DNA from: Mansonella perstans
Lineage: Eukaryota; Nematoda; Chromadorea; Rhabditida; Onchocercidae
Reading direction: 5' to 3'
DNA length: 64,000 nt
NCBI GenBank assembly: GCA_037074765.1
Contig: JBAMDO010000114.1
Location: 108,431-172,430 of the forward strand
Part shown: in pieces, positions 22,737 to 35,464 of the stretch
How positions within the stretch are numbered: the first letter of the stretch is position 1
How the letters are laid out: each line of letters starts with the position of its first letter
Position numbers and translations under genes: made by a program
Notes under the pieces: model-generated
What the model saw: only the letters and a program-made list of their open reading frames with translations
The model's database searches: none
What the model was told of the DNA's origin: nothing

Positions 22737-25700
22737 ATGAAAAATTTTATTATCAATGCCAAAATGGTGATGGAAGATGAAAGGACTGAAGCATTAGTTG
22801 GTGTTACTGGACTACCATCAATATTTGAATTAATTGCGCAAGAACGTCTATCAGTTTCTATCCAACAAGCGCTCCGTTATATTGTGAAGGTATGGCTTTA
22901 AATACCGTCGAAATTCTGATTTTAATTAATGGCAATTAATGCATAGTATCGGTATATCATTTCGGGATTTAAAATGGATATAAAATGATCTTATCAGTAG
23001 CAGAAAATGTTTAACTTTTGATTGAATTTTGATAATACTCGCTTTGCCCGCTATTTTATGCCGTTTATAAGTAATTTCAAGATAGTTTCAACAAACAACA
23101 GGGTATTTATTTTGATGGATTGATCGGTCTAAGAAAAAGCATTGTATAGTCAATGACTTCTGATGAAGTGAACACTTCATAGCAATCAGTTATTGTTTCA
23201 TATTAATTATTGTTGTTATCATATATCGGTGGATAATTCTTGAATTTTTCTCATGTGTAAAGATTTAGTTTCATTCAATAAATATGCACTGATTTAAATC
23301 TAATATTCAAGTATTTGTACGAATCCAATCCTTCACGGTACAAACTGCTGTGGAAATGGTATGATGAAGTATATGCAACTGCTGATTTGATTCTTCAAAG
23401 CTTCTATTTAAAAAAATACGGTTAGTTTTCTTCATTTTGCATAGTTATTTCTGAAAAGGAAAGTGGTCGTATGAGTTAATGCATAAGTATCTTTTGAATA
23501 CTATCGAAGACTAATAAGCTATTAAATCAACCGTAAATAAAAGCAAGGTAAGTAGAAAATAATAGGAAATGTAAGTTGACAACACGAATGATTTGTGTGA
23601 GATTAGTAGTTATGCTGAATTTATGCGGATCTAACTTGAATCTTGAGAACTCTGAACTATTTGGGTATGGAATTCAAGAAATTTTCTCTCAGTTTCAATG
23701 ATATTCAGGAGGTTCACTTGCCGAAAATTTTTATGGCATGAAACGGATAATTAATGGCTCATACAAAACAGCCTCGACAGGATTTCCAAAGCTGCGTTCT
23801 TTGTTCATGCTTGTAAGTTGAAATTTTCACTGTAAATTAACTAATCTAGAATTTGTAATTTAACTGTAGATGGTAATGACCAAAGCAGATTACTTTTCAC
23901 ATTTGAAAATTAACTTTTCAGTAACTAAAATATTTTTTTAGCTAGATAATATAAGTGTTGATCAGTTCTGCAACGATGTTTAAAATTATGAACCAGGAAA
24001 TATATATTTTTGTTTAAACATCATGCAGAGAGTTATCATTTTTTTCGCATTTCAAAGTACCGTTGTCAAAATTCGATAAATTCTTGGAAAAGAGGAAATT
24101 GACGGAAATATTTTATAGGTTGGATGGCCATACATCATGAAAAAATTAGAAAAATTTCATTCAATACTATCAACATATACGACCATATATAATTCAAGGG
24201 TAAATTTTTTATTGAAAATATTCTTGCCAACGTTGTATTTATTTTCTGAGCTTTCAAAATTTAAAAAAAAAAGTGGGAAAATTTCACTTTTCTTCTTTTC
24301 TTTTTTTGAGTACTTTTTATTAGTTTTATCTGTTTTTGAAAAATCAAATACGATCTGTGCAGCGGCATGTAGAGAAATTGGCTGAATTGAAAAATATGTT
24401 TATCGTCTTTGATCTGAACAAGACATTTGCGTGATCTAGCTTAAAGCTTAACTAGAGCACATTGGGTCGAATATTTTCTGCAACATAGCTATTCTCGGAT
24501 ATTGTTAGCATATTATTTGAAGATTTTTGCAGTGTCTTGATTTAAGGGAAAAAAATAGATAACTTATTCAAAAATATGTGTCTGCGGCATCATAAATTGT
24601 CTCTCATTTCCAGCAACTTCCATTAATTCATATTCTCGTCAATTACTATCCATGGATCAAAATATTATTCTCTACTTTCGCTTTTCTTCTTAAAATTGGT
24701 TATATTTTATCATTGTGTGATGTACATTCACCGGAACTAAAATTTGCAAACGTGCATTTGGTGAAATTCACTGGAATTGATTTTAACGAAGCAAACAAAA
24801 AGTATGATTCATTTTTATTCCACATGTTTTTATTTTCTTGAACAAATGGGTCTACAGACCTGGATTGTGCTTGAATTTGAATTTTATGGTAATGGATAAA
24901 TGGGATTTCAGGGGATCTTGGCGGGCATTAGTTACACTCGCTAGCATTCTTACTCGATGCATAACTTTTGGCCTTTATTGTATTCAGTTTCTGGATTTCT
25001 ACTATAACAGTGATACTGGAGAGAATTTTCGAATGGAACAGAGAATAAGGAACAGGAAATATCCACCGGCACCTCACAAGGTATTTTTAGACTTTATAAA
25101 ATTCGCATTTCACATAGTTTATCATAGGCGCGCAAAAATCGAAATTATTAGTCTTTGCGTCACTTATAATGTTTATAGAAACACTGATCCGCAAAATTTG
25201 GTTTTTTAGAAATTACAAGAAAGTTCTGTGTTATTTTTGGAAACGAGCAAATGTCCTCTGTGCTTGCAACAGCGTATCAATGATACGGTATGTTTCTTCT
25301 GCTTTCGTCTGATAAAAACGTCATATTCTGCACACTGGTTATTTACTCTCTTTTTTTGGATCTATTTTAATTTTTCCTCACTGCCGTTTTCTCTCTCTCT
25401 TTCTCTCCTACTGAGAAGAAGAGAGAGAGGAGTACTAAATTATGAAGACACATGAGAAAAGTTTATCCCTTTTACCGATCAAACGGATCAACTTGATAGG
25501 CTTGATCAGAGTTCGTGATTCTGAAGTTGTAAAACGAAATGATTAATTAGATAACTGTATCAAAACAATTTCTGAATTCAAAAACAAAACTGAATTCTGT
25601 ATCATCATATAGTGTTGAACTTTTCATAACAGGTGCTTGCTGTTTCTGGTTATATTTTCTGTTATGGTTGCATATATTCGTATGTGGAACAAGAGAAGAA

Positions 25701-25776
25701 ATGTCCAGTTACAAGTTTGCCAGCGAATGTGGATGATCTGATTAAGCTTGTACATAAAATTTCAAGAGAAAAATAG
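22737..25776 (+). CDS. prx-12: Peroxin-12, peroxisomal RING E3 subunit
   Basis: Integral peroxisomal membrane protein; with PEX2 and PEX10 it forms the ubiquitin-ligase channel that recycles the import receptor PEX5. Exons: 22737-22889, 23312-23420, 23709-23812, 24119-24199, 24614-24801, 24912-25080, 25210-25287, 25633-25776 (341 aa; human about 359). Signatures: PSIFELIAQERL near the N-terminus, LLWKWYDEVYATADLILQS, FYGMKRI, hydrophobic segments in exons 5-6 (ILVNYYPWIKILFSTFAFLL; GLYCIQFLDFYY), PPAPHK, and a C-terminal reduced RING (CPLC, NDT, VSGYIFCYGCIYSYV, KKCPVTSLPA). As in other PEX12 proteins only part of the RING zinc ligands is present. An AATAAA lies 14 bp after the stop. A possible extra mini-exon near 24359 (reading HVEKLAELKN) is not phase-compatible with the next exon unless it uses a weak GTCTTT donor. 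Three ATGs (codons 1, 10 and 12) could start the protein. Confidence 0.95.
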
Positions 25777-26487
25777 AAGAACGAAAAAGAATAAAATGTT
25801 TGTTATATGTGATCTAAACTAAATTTGATATTCAAATCTGAGGTAAAAATCAAGTTTGAATCGGAACCGTTTGAAAGCTTCCCGTATCACACAATTATAG
25901 ATTTAAAATAAACCTTAGTGTCAATTTCTACTGCTGCTATTTTTCGAATTAACTCTTGAGTGAAAGGTTTAATTCGAAGTTTTTCTTTTTTTTCCGGTGA
26001 CTATTGGCAAAGTCAACGACAGCTGCAAAAGCAATAAATGTATGTACAGTAGTGATAACGAAATTAAAGATTCTAATACTTTGGGATTTTATAAAAGTCA
26101 ATTCTTTTATACTATAATTATTTTTGTCGAACGATAACTGAGATGTCTGGGAAAAAATCCTCATCCAATAGAGCTGAACTGAAGTATTATATCAGGTAAT
26201 CAGTTTGCAATATCATGCTGGCTGAAGGATTAATGTTCACCAAAATCATTCAGCAACTGATTGTGAAGCGGGAAATGAAACAGATATTTCCTGCAGTTTG
26301 ATTGCTTGTGATTACTGATCATTGCGATCATTGCGAAAAGAAATTTCAGTAAGTGATTGATAGTTCGGATTTTGCTGAATCAAAACTTGATAAATTTTTT
26401 TTTTTGAATTGTTCATTATTTTTACTGAAAAATAGTTGCACACAACATACGGTTGTTCAAATTTATCGTTTGAAAATTTTAATTGGT
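25777..26487. other. Convergent intergenic region
   Basis: Between the 3' ends of the pex-12 gene and the small minus-strand gene. The PEX12 polyadenylation signal is at 25790-25795. Nothing else is recognised. Confidence 0.5.
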
Positions 26488-27679
26488 TCAATTCCAATAG
26501 TTCAAATAACATTTATTCATTTTCTCCTCGGTCGAATTTTGCATTTTTGATGAGGAATCGTTTGTTGATTGTTGTTGCCGGTCAGTTGATTGAGATTGTG
26601 ATTGAGTGCTGGTAGCTTGTGTTGTAGATGTTTCGGTCATTGATGATGACGATGAGGTGGATAATTCATGTTGTTTACGAGCTTTTTCCATTACTTCCAT
26701 TCCTTTTTGCATTGTCATCGCATTTTCATATTCAAACGTATTTGCACAATACTGCAAAATGAATGAGAAAAACTTTTTATTTGTCCCTCAAAGGTATTCT
26801 GCAGAAAATTTGTAAAAATTGAAAAGTTTTCAAAATAAAAAAAGGAAAAGAGGCCTGATATATTCCGGAAAGATGGGAAAATCTATAGAATTCAAAAGAA
26901 AAAAAGCCTGGCATATTCGAAATACAATTCAAAGTTTTATCCAAAACACTTCAAAATTTCGACAAAGCAGCAAGACAAACCGAATTTCGCATAGCATTAA
27001 ATGGGGCATTTTCCTCACCGGCTCGCTTCTCGATGTTTTCAACATTTTCCGGAAATTTCACAACAAGTGGAGATGGAGATTGTGGTGATGGTTCAGGCTA
27101 ATATATATTATATAATTATATAGACCGAGCTATTAAAGCTATACATACATATAGAATACCGATTGGGAGTAATGAAATAAAAATGTATCTAGCGATCATT
27201 TAATGATACTTGATTAAGAGATTTGTTTTGAAATCAAAAAAAGCCACAAGAAAGAATACAGGATACTGGAAATGAAATATAACTGTTGATGTTTTCTTAA
27301 CAATAACCATCATTTCATAATCATATATTTAGAAGGCAAAGTATTTTCAAATATTGTCAAATGAACTATGCTTAGAAAATAAATTTTCATCGGCAAAAGA
27401 AAAAAGTTTTCCCAAAATCTATTCCGCACTTTTTTCTAATTAGTATTAAGCATAATTATATTAATTATTTATTATATGGAATAATTCTTAACGTACACAA
27501 AATAAGTGTCCCATTGTTGCTCGCGGCTGATATGTTTCCAAGATATCTGATTCATCAAAGGATGCTTTTCGAGTTCCAGAATTTTGAGCTATAAGATCTT
27601 TGCATACACTTTTTTCTATCAGAACATTTTGCCAAATAGAATGAAATTTTGATCCATGGATGCTTCGTTTTCTTGACAT
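26488..27679 (-). CDS. Hypothetical protein, Ser/Gln-rich tail (3 exons)
   Basis: Proposed exons 27679-27497, 27097-26981 and 26751-26488 (187 aa) join in phase 0 at both introns; the donors are GTACGT and GTTTGT. Function is not recognised. The N-terminal exon (MSRKRSIHGSKFHSIWQNVL) has a basic start, a W-x3-L-x-E pattern (IWQNVLIEK) followed by a charged stretch ending ESDILETY, and a possible phosphorylation site (RKASFD). A loosely similar pattern occurs in the N-terminal part of the snRNA-export adaptor PHAX, but no PHAX RNA-binding domain is visible. Exon 2 contains a Pro/Ser run and VVKFPENVENIEKRAGEE. Exon 3 starts with a short helical, charged segment (KGMEVMEKARKQHEL) and ends in a Ser/Thr/Gln-rich low-complexity tail. 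It looks nuclear or adaptor-like, but that is a guess. Confidence 0.6.
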
Positions 27680-29181
27680 TAATTAATCATTAACTGGTCA
27701 TTACAATATTGGTCATTACAGTTTTGTTATTGTTGCAAAACTGCAAATTTGTAATTGCAAAATTTGCACCTAATGTATTATAAATCTCAAAAAATTACTT
27801 CCAATCACACTAAATGTACTGCTAAATTCTTAATCAGCGTATATTATAAAAACGACTGAATGATTCCTGATAACAAACGAGGAAAAACCGCGTGATTTTC
27901 TGATTATAGTGATAGAAAGAACGAATATCTCTTGATAACAAATTGAGTGTAAAAACTGAATGACTTCTGATTACGAATATTAAAAGATAAGAACAACTCC
28001 TGATAATAAGTGTAAAAGAAAAAAAGAACCTAATAGTTCCTAAAATATCCATCAAAACAAAATTGAATGTTATAAAATGATTGAATTTGAAAAAATGTTT
28101 TTCAGAATTTCATTACTAGAATTTTTTCAATTATTAATTTAAAGCATAAGAACCTTGTTAATGCAGCTAAATGTATACTCATCCAAACATATCCAAAAAT
28201 CCAATAAACATAAAATAAAATTAATTATCAATTGGCTCTTATTTATTGTTTTGTTACAATTACTTGTGTGAGAATAACACATATTTACCTAAAGAGAGAT
28301 ATTTCTCCAAGCATTCACTTTTCTAGGATATTCTTCCGGTATTTTTCTATGAAATTTATTTCAATCGCAAAAGAAAATATTGTTTACTTGATAGTTTCAT
28401 GCAGGTAGGGTTTGTCTGGAACTTTTGCGAGTAGGATCTTCTAAATGTAGCAGGTGAACTCATAGTTGTCTACCCTTCAAAATACAAATTATGGCAATAT
28501 CATTTTATTTCTTGATAATTCCATTTATTATAAATGAAGAATAAATATCGGAATTTGCATATTTCTTAATAATGAGTAAATTTTCATTTGAAATTTTGTT
28601 ACTGTATTAGCATTTCTTAGGAATGATAATAGAATAGTAGTAGGAATAATTATTTGAGGTGTATGGAATTGAAAGGTGGAAGGAATATAGTTTCATGATT
28701 TCAAGAATTATCCGGAGTCATCTGCTTATACAAGATCACATTGATGTGATAGAAGTTTCAGGAATGTAAGATGAAAGTGAAAGTGAGAGCTTTATTATCT
28801 TTCTTAATCAAGTATGTAAAACATATGTATGTTTTAAAACAGTCATACTATAACAAAATTTAGCAACATACATATTGCACTGTAATATATAAAGATTTAA
28901 TATTAAGATTTTGCTCTTGCAGGTTCATATCTGACTTGTTTGCAAATAAGGCGCATTTTCGGTAAAAATCAACTTACAATTGATAGAATATTATATATTT
29001 TACTTCAAAACAAGCACTATTGTTCAAAGAATTAAAATTCAAATTCTCTGATAAATCATAGCACCACAATCAATGTTGACTTAAGCTTATTGCAATCATT
29101 TGACAATATCTCACATTTTCCAATCCGAAATGTTGAAAACCGTAATCATAAATCAGAAGTACGGAGATAGAAGAATACATT
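27680..29181. other. Intergenic, no gene seen
   Basis: AT-rich. Around 27840-28030 a phrase like 'ctgataacaa / ctgattata' recurs every ~35-45 bp, suggesting a decayed tandem repeat. No exon with codon bias is visible on either strand. Confidence 0.5.
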
Positions 29182-32100
29182 TCATTCCAACTGAAAATCC
29201 ATGCAACCAGCTAAAGATTGTTGAAGTGCATGTACCAGAGTATTATGCTGTTTCATTGCTTCCACGTCCTGAAATCTGAGACATTTATTTTGCATTCACA
29301 AGAAAACCTTCAGACAAATTACTTCCTAAACATAAACTTCTTTATTACTGCAATAATATTAATGGGATTGAAAAACTAATCGTTCAAATAAAAGCTAATA
29401 ATGTTGTATTCAAGTTTTTGTTTAGCAACAATATCTTGACACACAAAAAAAAAAAACCAATAAAAATGAGAAAAAAAAACTTGCAGTCGCCTCATTAGCG
29501 TCTCTTGTCCTATGCCATTTAATGTAATATTTCAATTCAGATGATGCAATCTCATATACAAGTTCGTTACGATCTTTTACAGTAATACTGTCTCTAATTG
29601 CTGCGGCATAGATCAGAAGCAATTTTCGAAACTGAGAAAAATATTTTCTCAAAATAACTTCATATTCATTCATTTGACCAACAGTTTGCATATTCAACAA
29701 AAAGTCCTGCAATAGGATATGCCGTCCTTTTGATTAAGATGAACTGAGCATGCCATCTTACAGTGAAATATAGAACACAAGGAAATTGGCGTACCTAATG
29801 CATTGCTATCAAAAGATGTTAACTCGCAGTTAACCTTGAATATGTAAATAATCTCGATAAGAGTAAAATAAAGTTGAGAATCCTGGCAATATTAAAAAAC
29901 TTAATAATTTTTTATGTTAAAATAGAGGTAAAAGAATGCATGCTTGTAGTTAAAGAATAACTAATTGCATACTAGCTCAGAATTAACTCATCTAAAATAT
30001 GAAATGGACTTTGGATGTAGCAGCTCTAGAAGGAACCGTTAATTAAAATTATCCGTCAAACGTGAAGTAAAAAATTTAGAAGAATAAAGCAGAAAATCTA
30101 AAGAGCTTCCATTTAAACCACAATAAACTAACTCCTGAATCTTTTTTCAAGACCATCTGTCGAACAATATTTCTATCCGGTGCCCAAGCAGCGGACTTCA
30201 TCAACAAACCATCCAAAGGTCTCTGATTGGCATAAGCACCAAGTAGGATAAATAATGTGAAATTTTCATCGCCCATAGAAAACTCCTCGAAATGATGAAG
30301 AAGATCTTCGTAACTGTAAAAAAAAAAAAAAAACACTTTCTGAAGTGTTTCCGTAAATTATATGACCAGTAAAGCAAAAAAATTGTCCGCGAAATTCAAA
30401 ATTCATAAATTCAATATTTAAAATCACTTCAGAAAAAGTCAAGAAGAACTTACAACGGTCCAAATGCATCCAATCCAGCAATAGGCTCGCTTAATACCAA
30501 GCATAAGAGTCCACTACGAGCTTTCGGTTCCAAATAATCGTGCAAAAATCGACTTAGACATTGAGAAACACATTCATCCTTGAAAATTTCAGGACCTAAG
30601 AAACGAAGCAAAAGGTAGAAGTAACTAATTTAGCATCAGATATTAAAATTACTGAATAAATATGCAAAGGAAGTTCGGGAGAGCAATATTTGTTAATTGG
30701 TACTACTGTTTACTTCTACGTGAAAAATGGTCATTAATTTTGAACCAACTTAAAGAAGTTAAATTCGACAGCCCTTTAGGCCTGAGGGAGCAAAGTTTGT
30801 AAACAATAAATAAGAACTATACAAACGAGAAAAAACGAAAAGTAAGATCACTAAATCAACATTACATAGAGTAAAATAAAAATAGTTTTGGAACCTTTTG
30901 CAAAGTCCTGAGGAGAAGAAAATCAAGACTATAAAGCAAGACAATTTTTTTCAATTATCTATGTTAATATTAATCTTTACGCTTGAGACCAGTACTTAAC
31001 AGTCTTCTAGTACAAGCAACACTATTAAAAAAAACTCAACACCGAACTGCCCACAAAAATTTGGAAATATAAGATTTATTACAAAAATACCAAGCGGAAG
31101 GAGCGAAAACGAAAAATCAACTAGCAATTGAAACAACTGCTAATAAGAAACTTGTAATAATCACAATAATACATACCCATCATGAAAATTTCTGCCAAGC
31201 GAATAAAAATTTCACCGGGTGTGGCGAAAGCATAATACAGAGTGGGTCTTTCCACCATAACTAACAAAGTCCAAAACAGTGATAACCGTACTATTATAAG
31301 ATCTTGAGTAGTTGATTTTCTGAAAATTTAATTATTCTTCATCAAATGACACTTTTCGTTATGATAAGTGATTAAAAAAAGGACTCAATCATTTGACAAA
31401 ACCAAGCTTTTTCTCGTTTATTGTACACAACTACCATGTAAAATAATGAAAAAATAAAAAGTTATATTAAGAGAAGTTGATTTAAAAAACTTTCTAACGT
31501 CACTTTCAAATGAATTACGTTGCTGTCATAATTACAATAATTCTTTTAATTTCAGAGTAAATTTCAAGTTTTCGTTCCAGATCAACAAAAAATCACATTA
31601 ACATAGAGGTTATAAAAAACTAGTACCCGTCTTTCTGTATAACATCCAAAACTTTACGAACAGGGGATAGCATCCACACTGCTTTTCCAAACGGGTCGAT
31701 ACCATCAGCAAACTGAACTGATATATTACCATGCTTATCTTCGCTTAAATGATAAAATTTATTTCATTTGAAAAGAAATAAAAACTCCGAAAACTGAAAC
31801 GATAACGTTTATGAGATGAATTATGATTTTTACACGAGATGAAATAACCTTTGTTCCAAGTATAGACCTTTGATAGCATTCAAGTTAGCACGAGCCTTCT
31901 CCAATAAACCATCATCACCAGCATAATTTCTGCAATGTTTGTTTAGGGTGAGTGTTTAGATGAGTACAAGGAAATCGCACTGATTAAGCTAAGGCCTAAA
32001 ACTTCAAATACGGTTAAGAAATCTTCGAAATTACAACAGAATCAATTCCATATCGGAACAACAATTTTATTCAAAAAGAATACCGCTGCAAACCTCTATT

Positions 32101-34778
32101 AAATCACTTTATTTAAAATCCCAAAATGTTCAAAAATTGTAAATACTTCGGTGCTATCCGTAAATTATCGAATAGCTTCATTATATTTTTTTGCTGCCGT
32201 GGCAATATTGTGCGCATGCATTTCTTTGCCATATCTATTTGCGCAGCATCCTACAAAAACGACATCATAATTTTATTTATTCTTCAAATTGCTATTAATA
32301 TCCGTAATCTGACTGAACTGCAAATACTTTGCTGCTTTACTGCATGAAGATTGGACCCTCAAAAAAGTGCTAGTTTGATCTCTAAACGGAAACAATCGAC
32401 GTGACCAATCTTACGAGTCTAGAGGAAGCTTTTCTCAATAATTTTTAAAAGCACAGTTCCGTTCCACTATTGAGAAAAAAATCAAAACCTGAGATTAAGA
32501 ACTTTTTCTTTTCCATAGAAATTGTTCTAATATGATTATTGACTGTTTTGATACACATGACAAGTCACACCGCAAAAAAACCTAATAATCTTTGAAAATC
32601 ATGGGATGAAGAATTAGTCAAAGTTACCGTTGCCAATCGTATGCATGGGTCATTCAACGTGCTTGCTGAATCCTTATGTAATGTTGGGTTTTGTTCGAAA
32701 TCAAATATTTCCAGCTCCTTAATCCTATCGGTGACTTCTGTATTCGTATCAGCACAGACATCTGATGCTACAGCAACTGTTGTGTCAGACGACATTTCTG
32801 TCTGTTGAGGAACTGAAATTAAAACAACAGCATTATTAAATATTTTCAAGTATAATGGAAATAGGCTTGAATTAAGAAAGATGATCAATATTATTTCAAT
32901 ATATAGAACAAATGGCAGCAAAATACAATCAAGTTGCAAATATTTCTAACATTTCATGTCCTAAATTAAATGAAACTCTTCTGAGTATTTTATGAGTCTC
33001 TTATAAAATTATATTTTGCTCAAAACAGCATGACGACGGCATTAAACATTTGAAAATCTTGAAAAATGCAATATATATAGCTGAACGTCACAGCTAAAAA
33101 TTCATTCCAAGAACGGTTAGAATCCGTCTAATTAGCGCTCTGCAGAAGCAGAACGTAATAAACTGTTCGTTATGCTTGAACTGTTGAGAAAAATAAATAT
33201 CCGATGTACTTCTTAGTCAGTATAAAATTGTTATCTGCTTACACTAGCCTAACTATTTTGATTCCAAATCTTTGAATCTTAAGCACTGTAGAACCTTGTT
33301 CGATTGCAAGAGAAAACGTCGAGTGAAGATTAATTTAACATTTAAATTTTGCTATTATTACTTAAAAAATATTATATAGCTACAAAATCATACCTGGTTC
33401 AATTTGTTTCACCATCTGCTGTCCCTTTTTCGCTCGATTTCGTAAGAAATCCAGCAGCTTTGGATCTAAAAACTAAAAACGTTTAAATCTTTACTGCTTA
33501 TTAGCACTAATTTATTTCGTTTTATCTATCTTGAATTTTTCCAACCATCATTTTTTTTCTCTGAATGTGGAATTCGCGGAATTGGAAAGACTCGCAAAAA
33601 CTCGCCAAAACGTTCCACAATTTCTTGTTTTGCTTTTTCAATGTCTTGTTTGCTCATTTTCTCTATCCTTTGCAAGTTCTCCAGTTCAATTTCTCGATTG
33701 ATATCATTAATTGGTTTTTCAATAACAGAGGTTGAAGCTTCATCTCTGTCGCAATCTATAATAAGAACCAAAAATTGAGTATAAAACTAAATTGAGTTAC
33801 TGCATTATTTAATGAACAATAAAATTATTTATTGCATCTTCAGAATATTTAAAAAAATTGATAAAAGACATAAAGATTATTACGTTCGACAAAACTTTAA
33901 TAAAACATGTAAAAACATCTTACCACTAATTCTACCATGGATTCTGTCAAATTCTATTGCAAAAAAACTTCTTCCGTCCGCTGGCCAATCCTTCACAGCG
34001 CTGTCAAGACCATTATAATACCTGAAGATAATAAACAATATAAATTCAAGTCTTTCTGAATTTTAAAGCGCTTACTTTTATTCAAGAGATATATTCACAA
34101 CAACAAAAATAAGAAATCATAATACACTAGTACTGGCTTGAATTTCACAAAAAAACATTTAGCAAACTATCTACCTGGACAAATCTAGAACATCAGGAAA
34201 TCCTTCTTCTTCTACATATTCTTCACATTTTGTTACCTCTGTACAATCGTCTAGCTGATCAATATTATACAGAAACTCTACATTCCGCTCCTGGAACAAA
34301 AGAAGAATTTAGTGTTCAATTCAAAACCTGAACTGAAATCAAAAAGGTGAAACGATGACTTGTAATTTTGAAAGAAATAAATGTTGAAAATCACGAAATT
34401 TGTCCCATAAAACTCAAAACATCTGTTACCTGTACAGTAAATTCCATGACATTTTTCCCATTCTCAGCTAAAGAATCAAGATCGAGACAGAAACGACCAG
34501 CAAGCTTATCAATTTGTCGACTTTCTTCAGCAAAAAAATTATTGCTAACAGCAATAGGAGCTTGTTTCTTGCATCTTCTCTTGAACATCTGCAAAAATAC
34601 AACAGATTTTATAGGCGTGACTAATCAAAACTTATTGAAAATTTAAACTATTTCATCGATTAGCTATTGTTTTGGATCAAATAAATGCATAGATAGATCA
34701 AGATACCTGATTCTGCAACAGGATTAAATCTTCCTCCGTATCATTCGCATTCGGACGTTCCAATCTCATCGCTTCCAT
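29182..34778 (-). CDS. RNA polymerase II-associated protein 1 (RPAP1)-like
   Basis: RPAP1 proteins bind RNA polymerase II and are linked to its assembly, import and Mediator contact. Exons: 34778-34707, 34588-34430, 34290-34175, 34021-33924, 33755-33606, 33465-33394, 32812-32628, 32250-32147, 31929-31849, 31743-31627, 31319-31177, 30595-30454, 30313-30133, 29706-29485, 29268-29182; phases agree, giving about 642 aa, roughly half of vertebrate RPAP1. Evidence: an N-terminal acidic start (ERPNANDTEEDLILLQNQ), an RPAP1_N-type helix (ELENLQRIEKMSKQDIEKAK, then DPKLLDFLRNRAKKG across a splice), a C-terminal YEDLLHHFEEFSMGD matching the family's LYANFLDHFEAVSFGD-type block, and helical repeats elsewhere. 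Two introns (after 33606 and after 29485) keep frame only with GC donors. The CCAG acceptor just upstream of the ATG (minus strand, near 34801) could accept a spliced leader. The middle region is weakly conserved, so extra exons could be missing. Confidence 0.8.
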
Positions 34779-35464
34779 CTCCTTCTGGTGGATTATTTTC
34801 ACTGGAGATAAGTTTTAGCATGAGCTTAATATTACAGCGAATGAATATAAAATGTCCAAAACGCGTAATAGACTCCAAAAGTGAGGTAAAAGTGACCAGC
34901 GGTCATAAGGTTAAAAAGTAATTCATGAGAATTACTGAAGTGAAGATGAAGTGTATGTGATTACTCAGTGATACTCATTATACCGATCACTGAGTAATCA
35001 GTGCGGGATTGAAGTGATTGAATTAATCAGAGAGATTAGAGTAAGAGTGATTAAGGTGAACGAACAAACGCGACATGATGAACTAAGAAAAATGTTAAAA
35101 ATTAATACATAATGTTGTCAGAGATTGAAAGAAATAAAAAATAATAATAATATTGTTATCTGTGAGGAGAGGGAAAGAAAAAGAGTAAAATTAATGCTTT
35201 AGAGTGAGACGATGAGAGAAAAATTTGAGGAATTTAACGAAGGATTTCTGTCAATCGAGGTGGTACGGTCGACTGAGGTTGTAAGAAGGGGAACTGCGGG
35301 GTAATGCATCGGTTTATTGGGATTTTATCGAAAGGATAATGTTTTCATTACATTGAAAGTGATAACTCCTTTTAGATTGATGCAATAGTTATCATAATTT
35401 GTAACTGTTATTTGAAATGATTTGATTTTTTCATTTTCAGGAATTCTCGAACCATTCTTAAAGA
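34779..35464. promoter_or_regulatory. Bidirectional upstream region rpap1 / fundc1
   Basis: 686 bp separate two divergent start codons. It holds a perfect 15-bp hairpin at 34958-35000, purine-rich stretches (GAGAGGGAAAGAAAAAGAG near 35165), and a TTTTCAG acceptor at about 35435-35441, 24 bp before the FUNDC1 ATG, that could be a trans-splice site. Promoter function is inferred from position. Confidence 0.5.
34958..35000. repeat. Perfect 15-bp inverted repeat, 13-bp loop
   Basis: Arm 'tgattactcagtgat' at 34958-34972 is exactly complementary to 34986-35000 around a 13-base loop. It would form a stable hairpin or cruciform, or serve as a dyad-symmetric protein site. Each arm contains TTACTCA, an AP-1-like half-site variant. 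Confidence 0.85.

Noticed and set aside
24359..24420. Possible extra PEX12 mini-exon reading HVEKLAELKN
   Set aside because: Acceptor is fine but no donor gives a phase compatible with the next exon except a weak GTCTTT; left out of the model.
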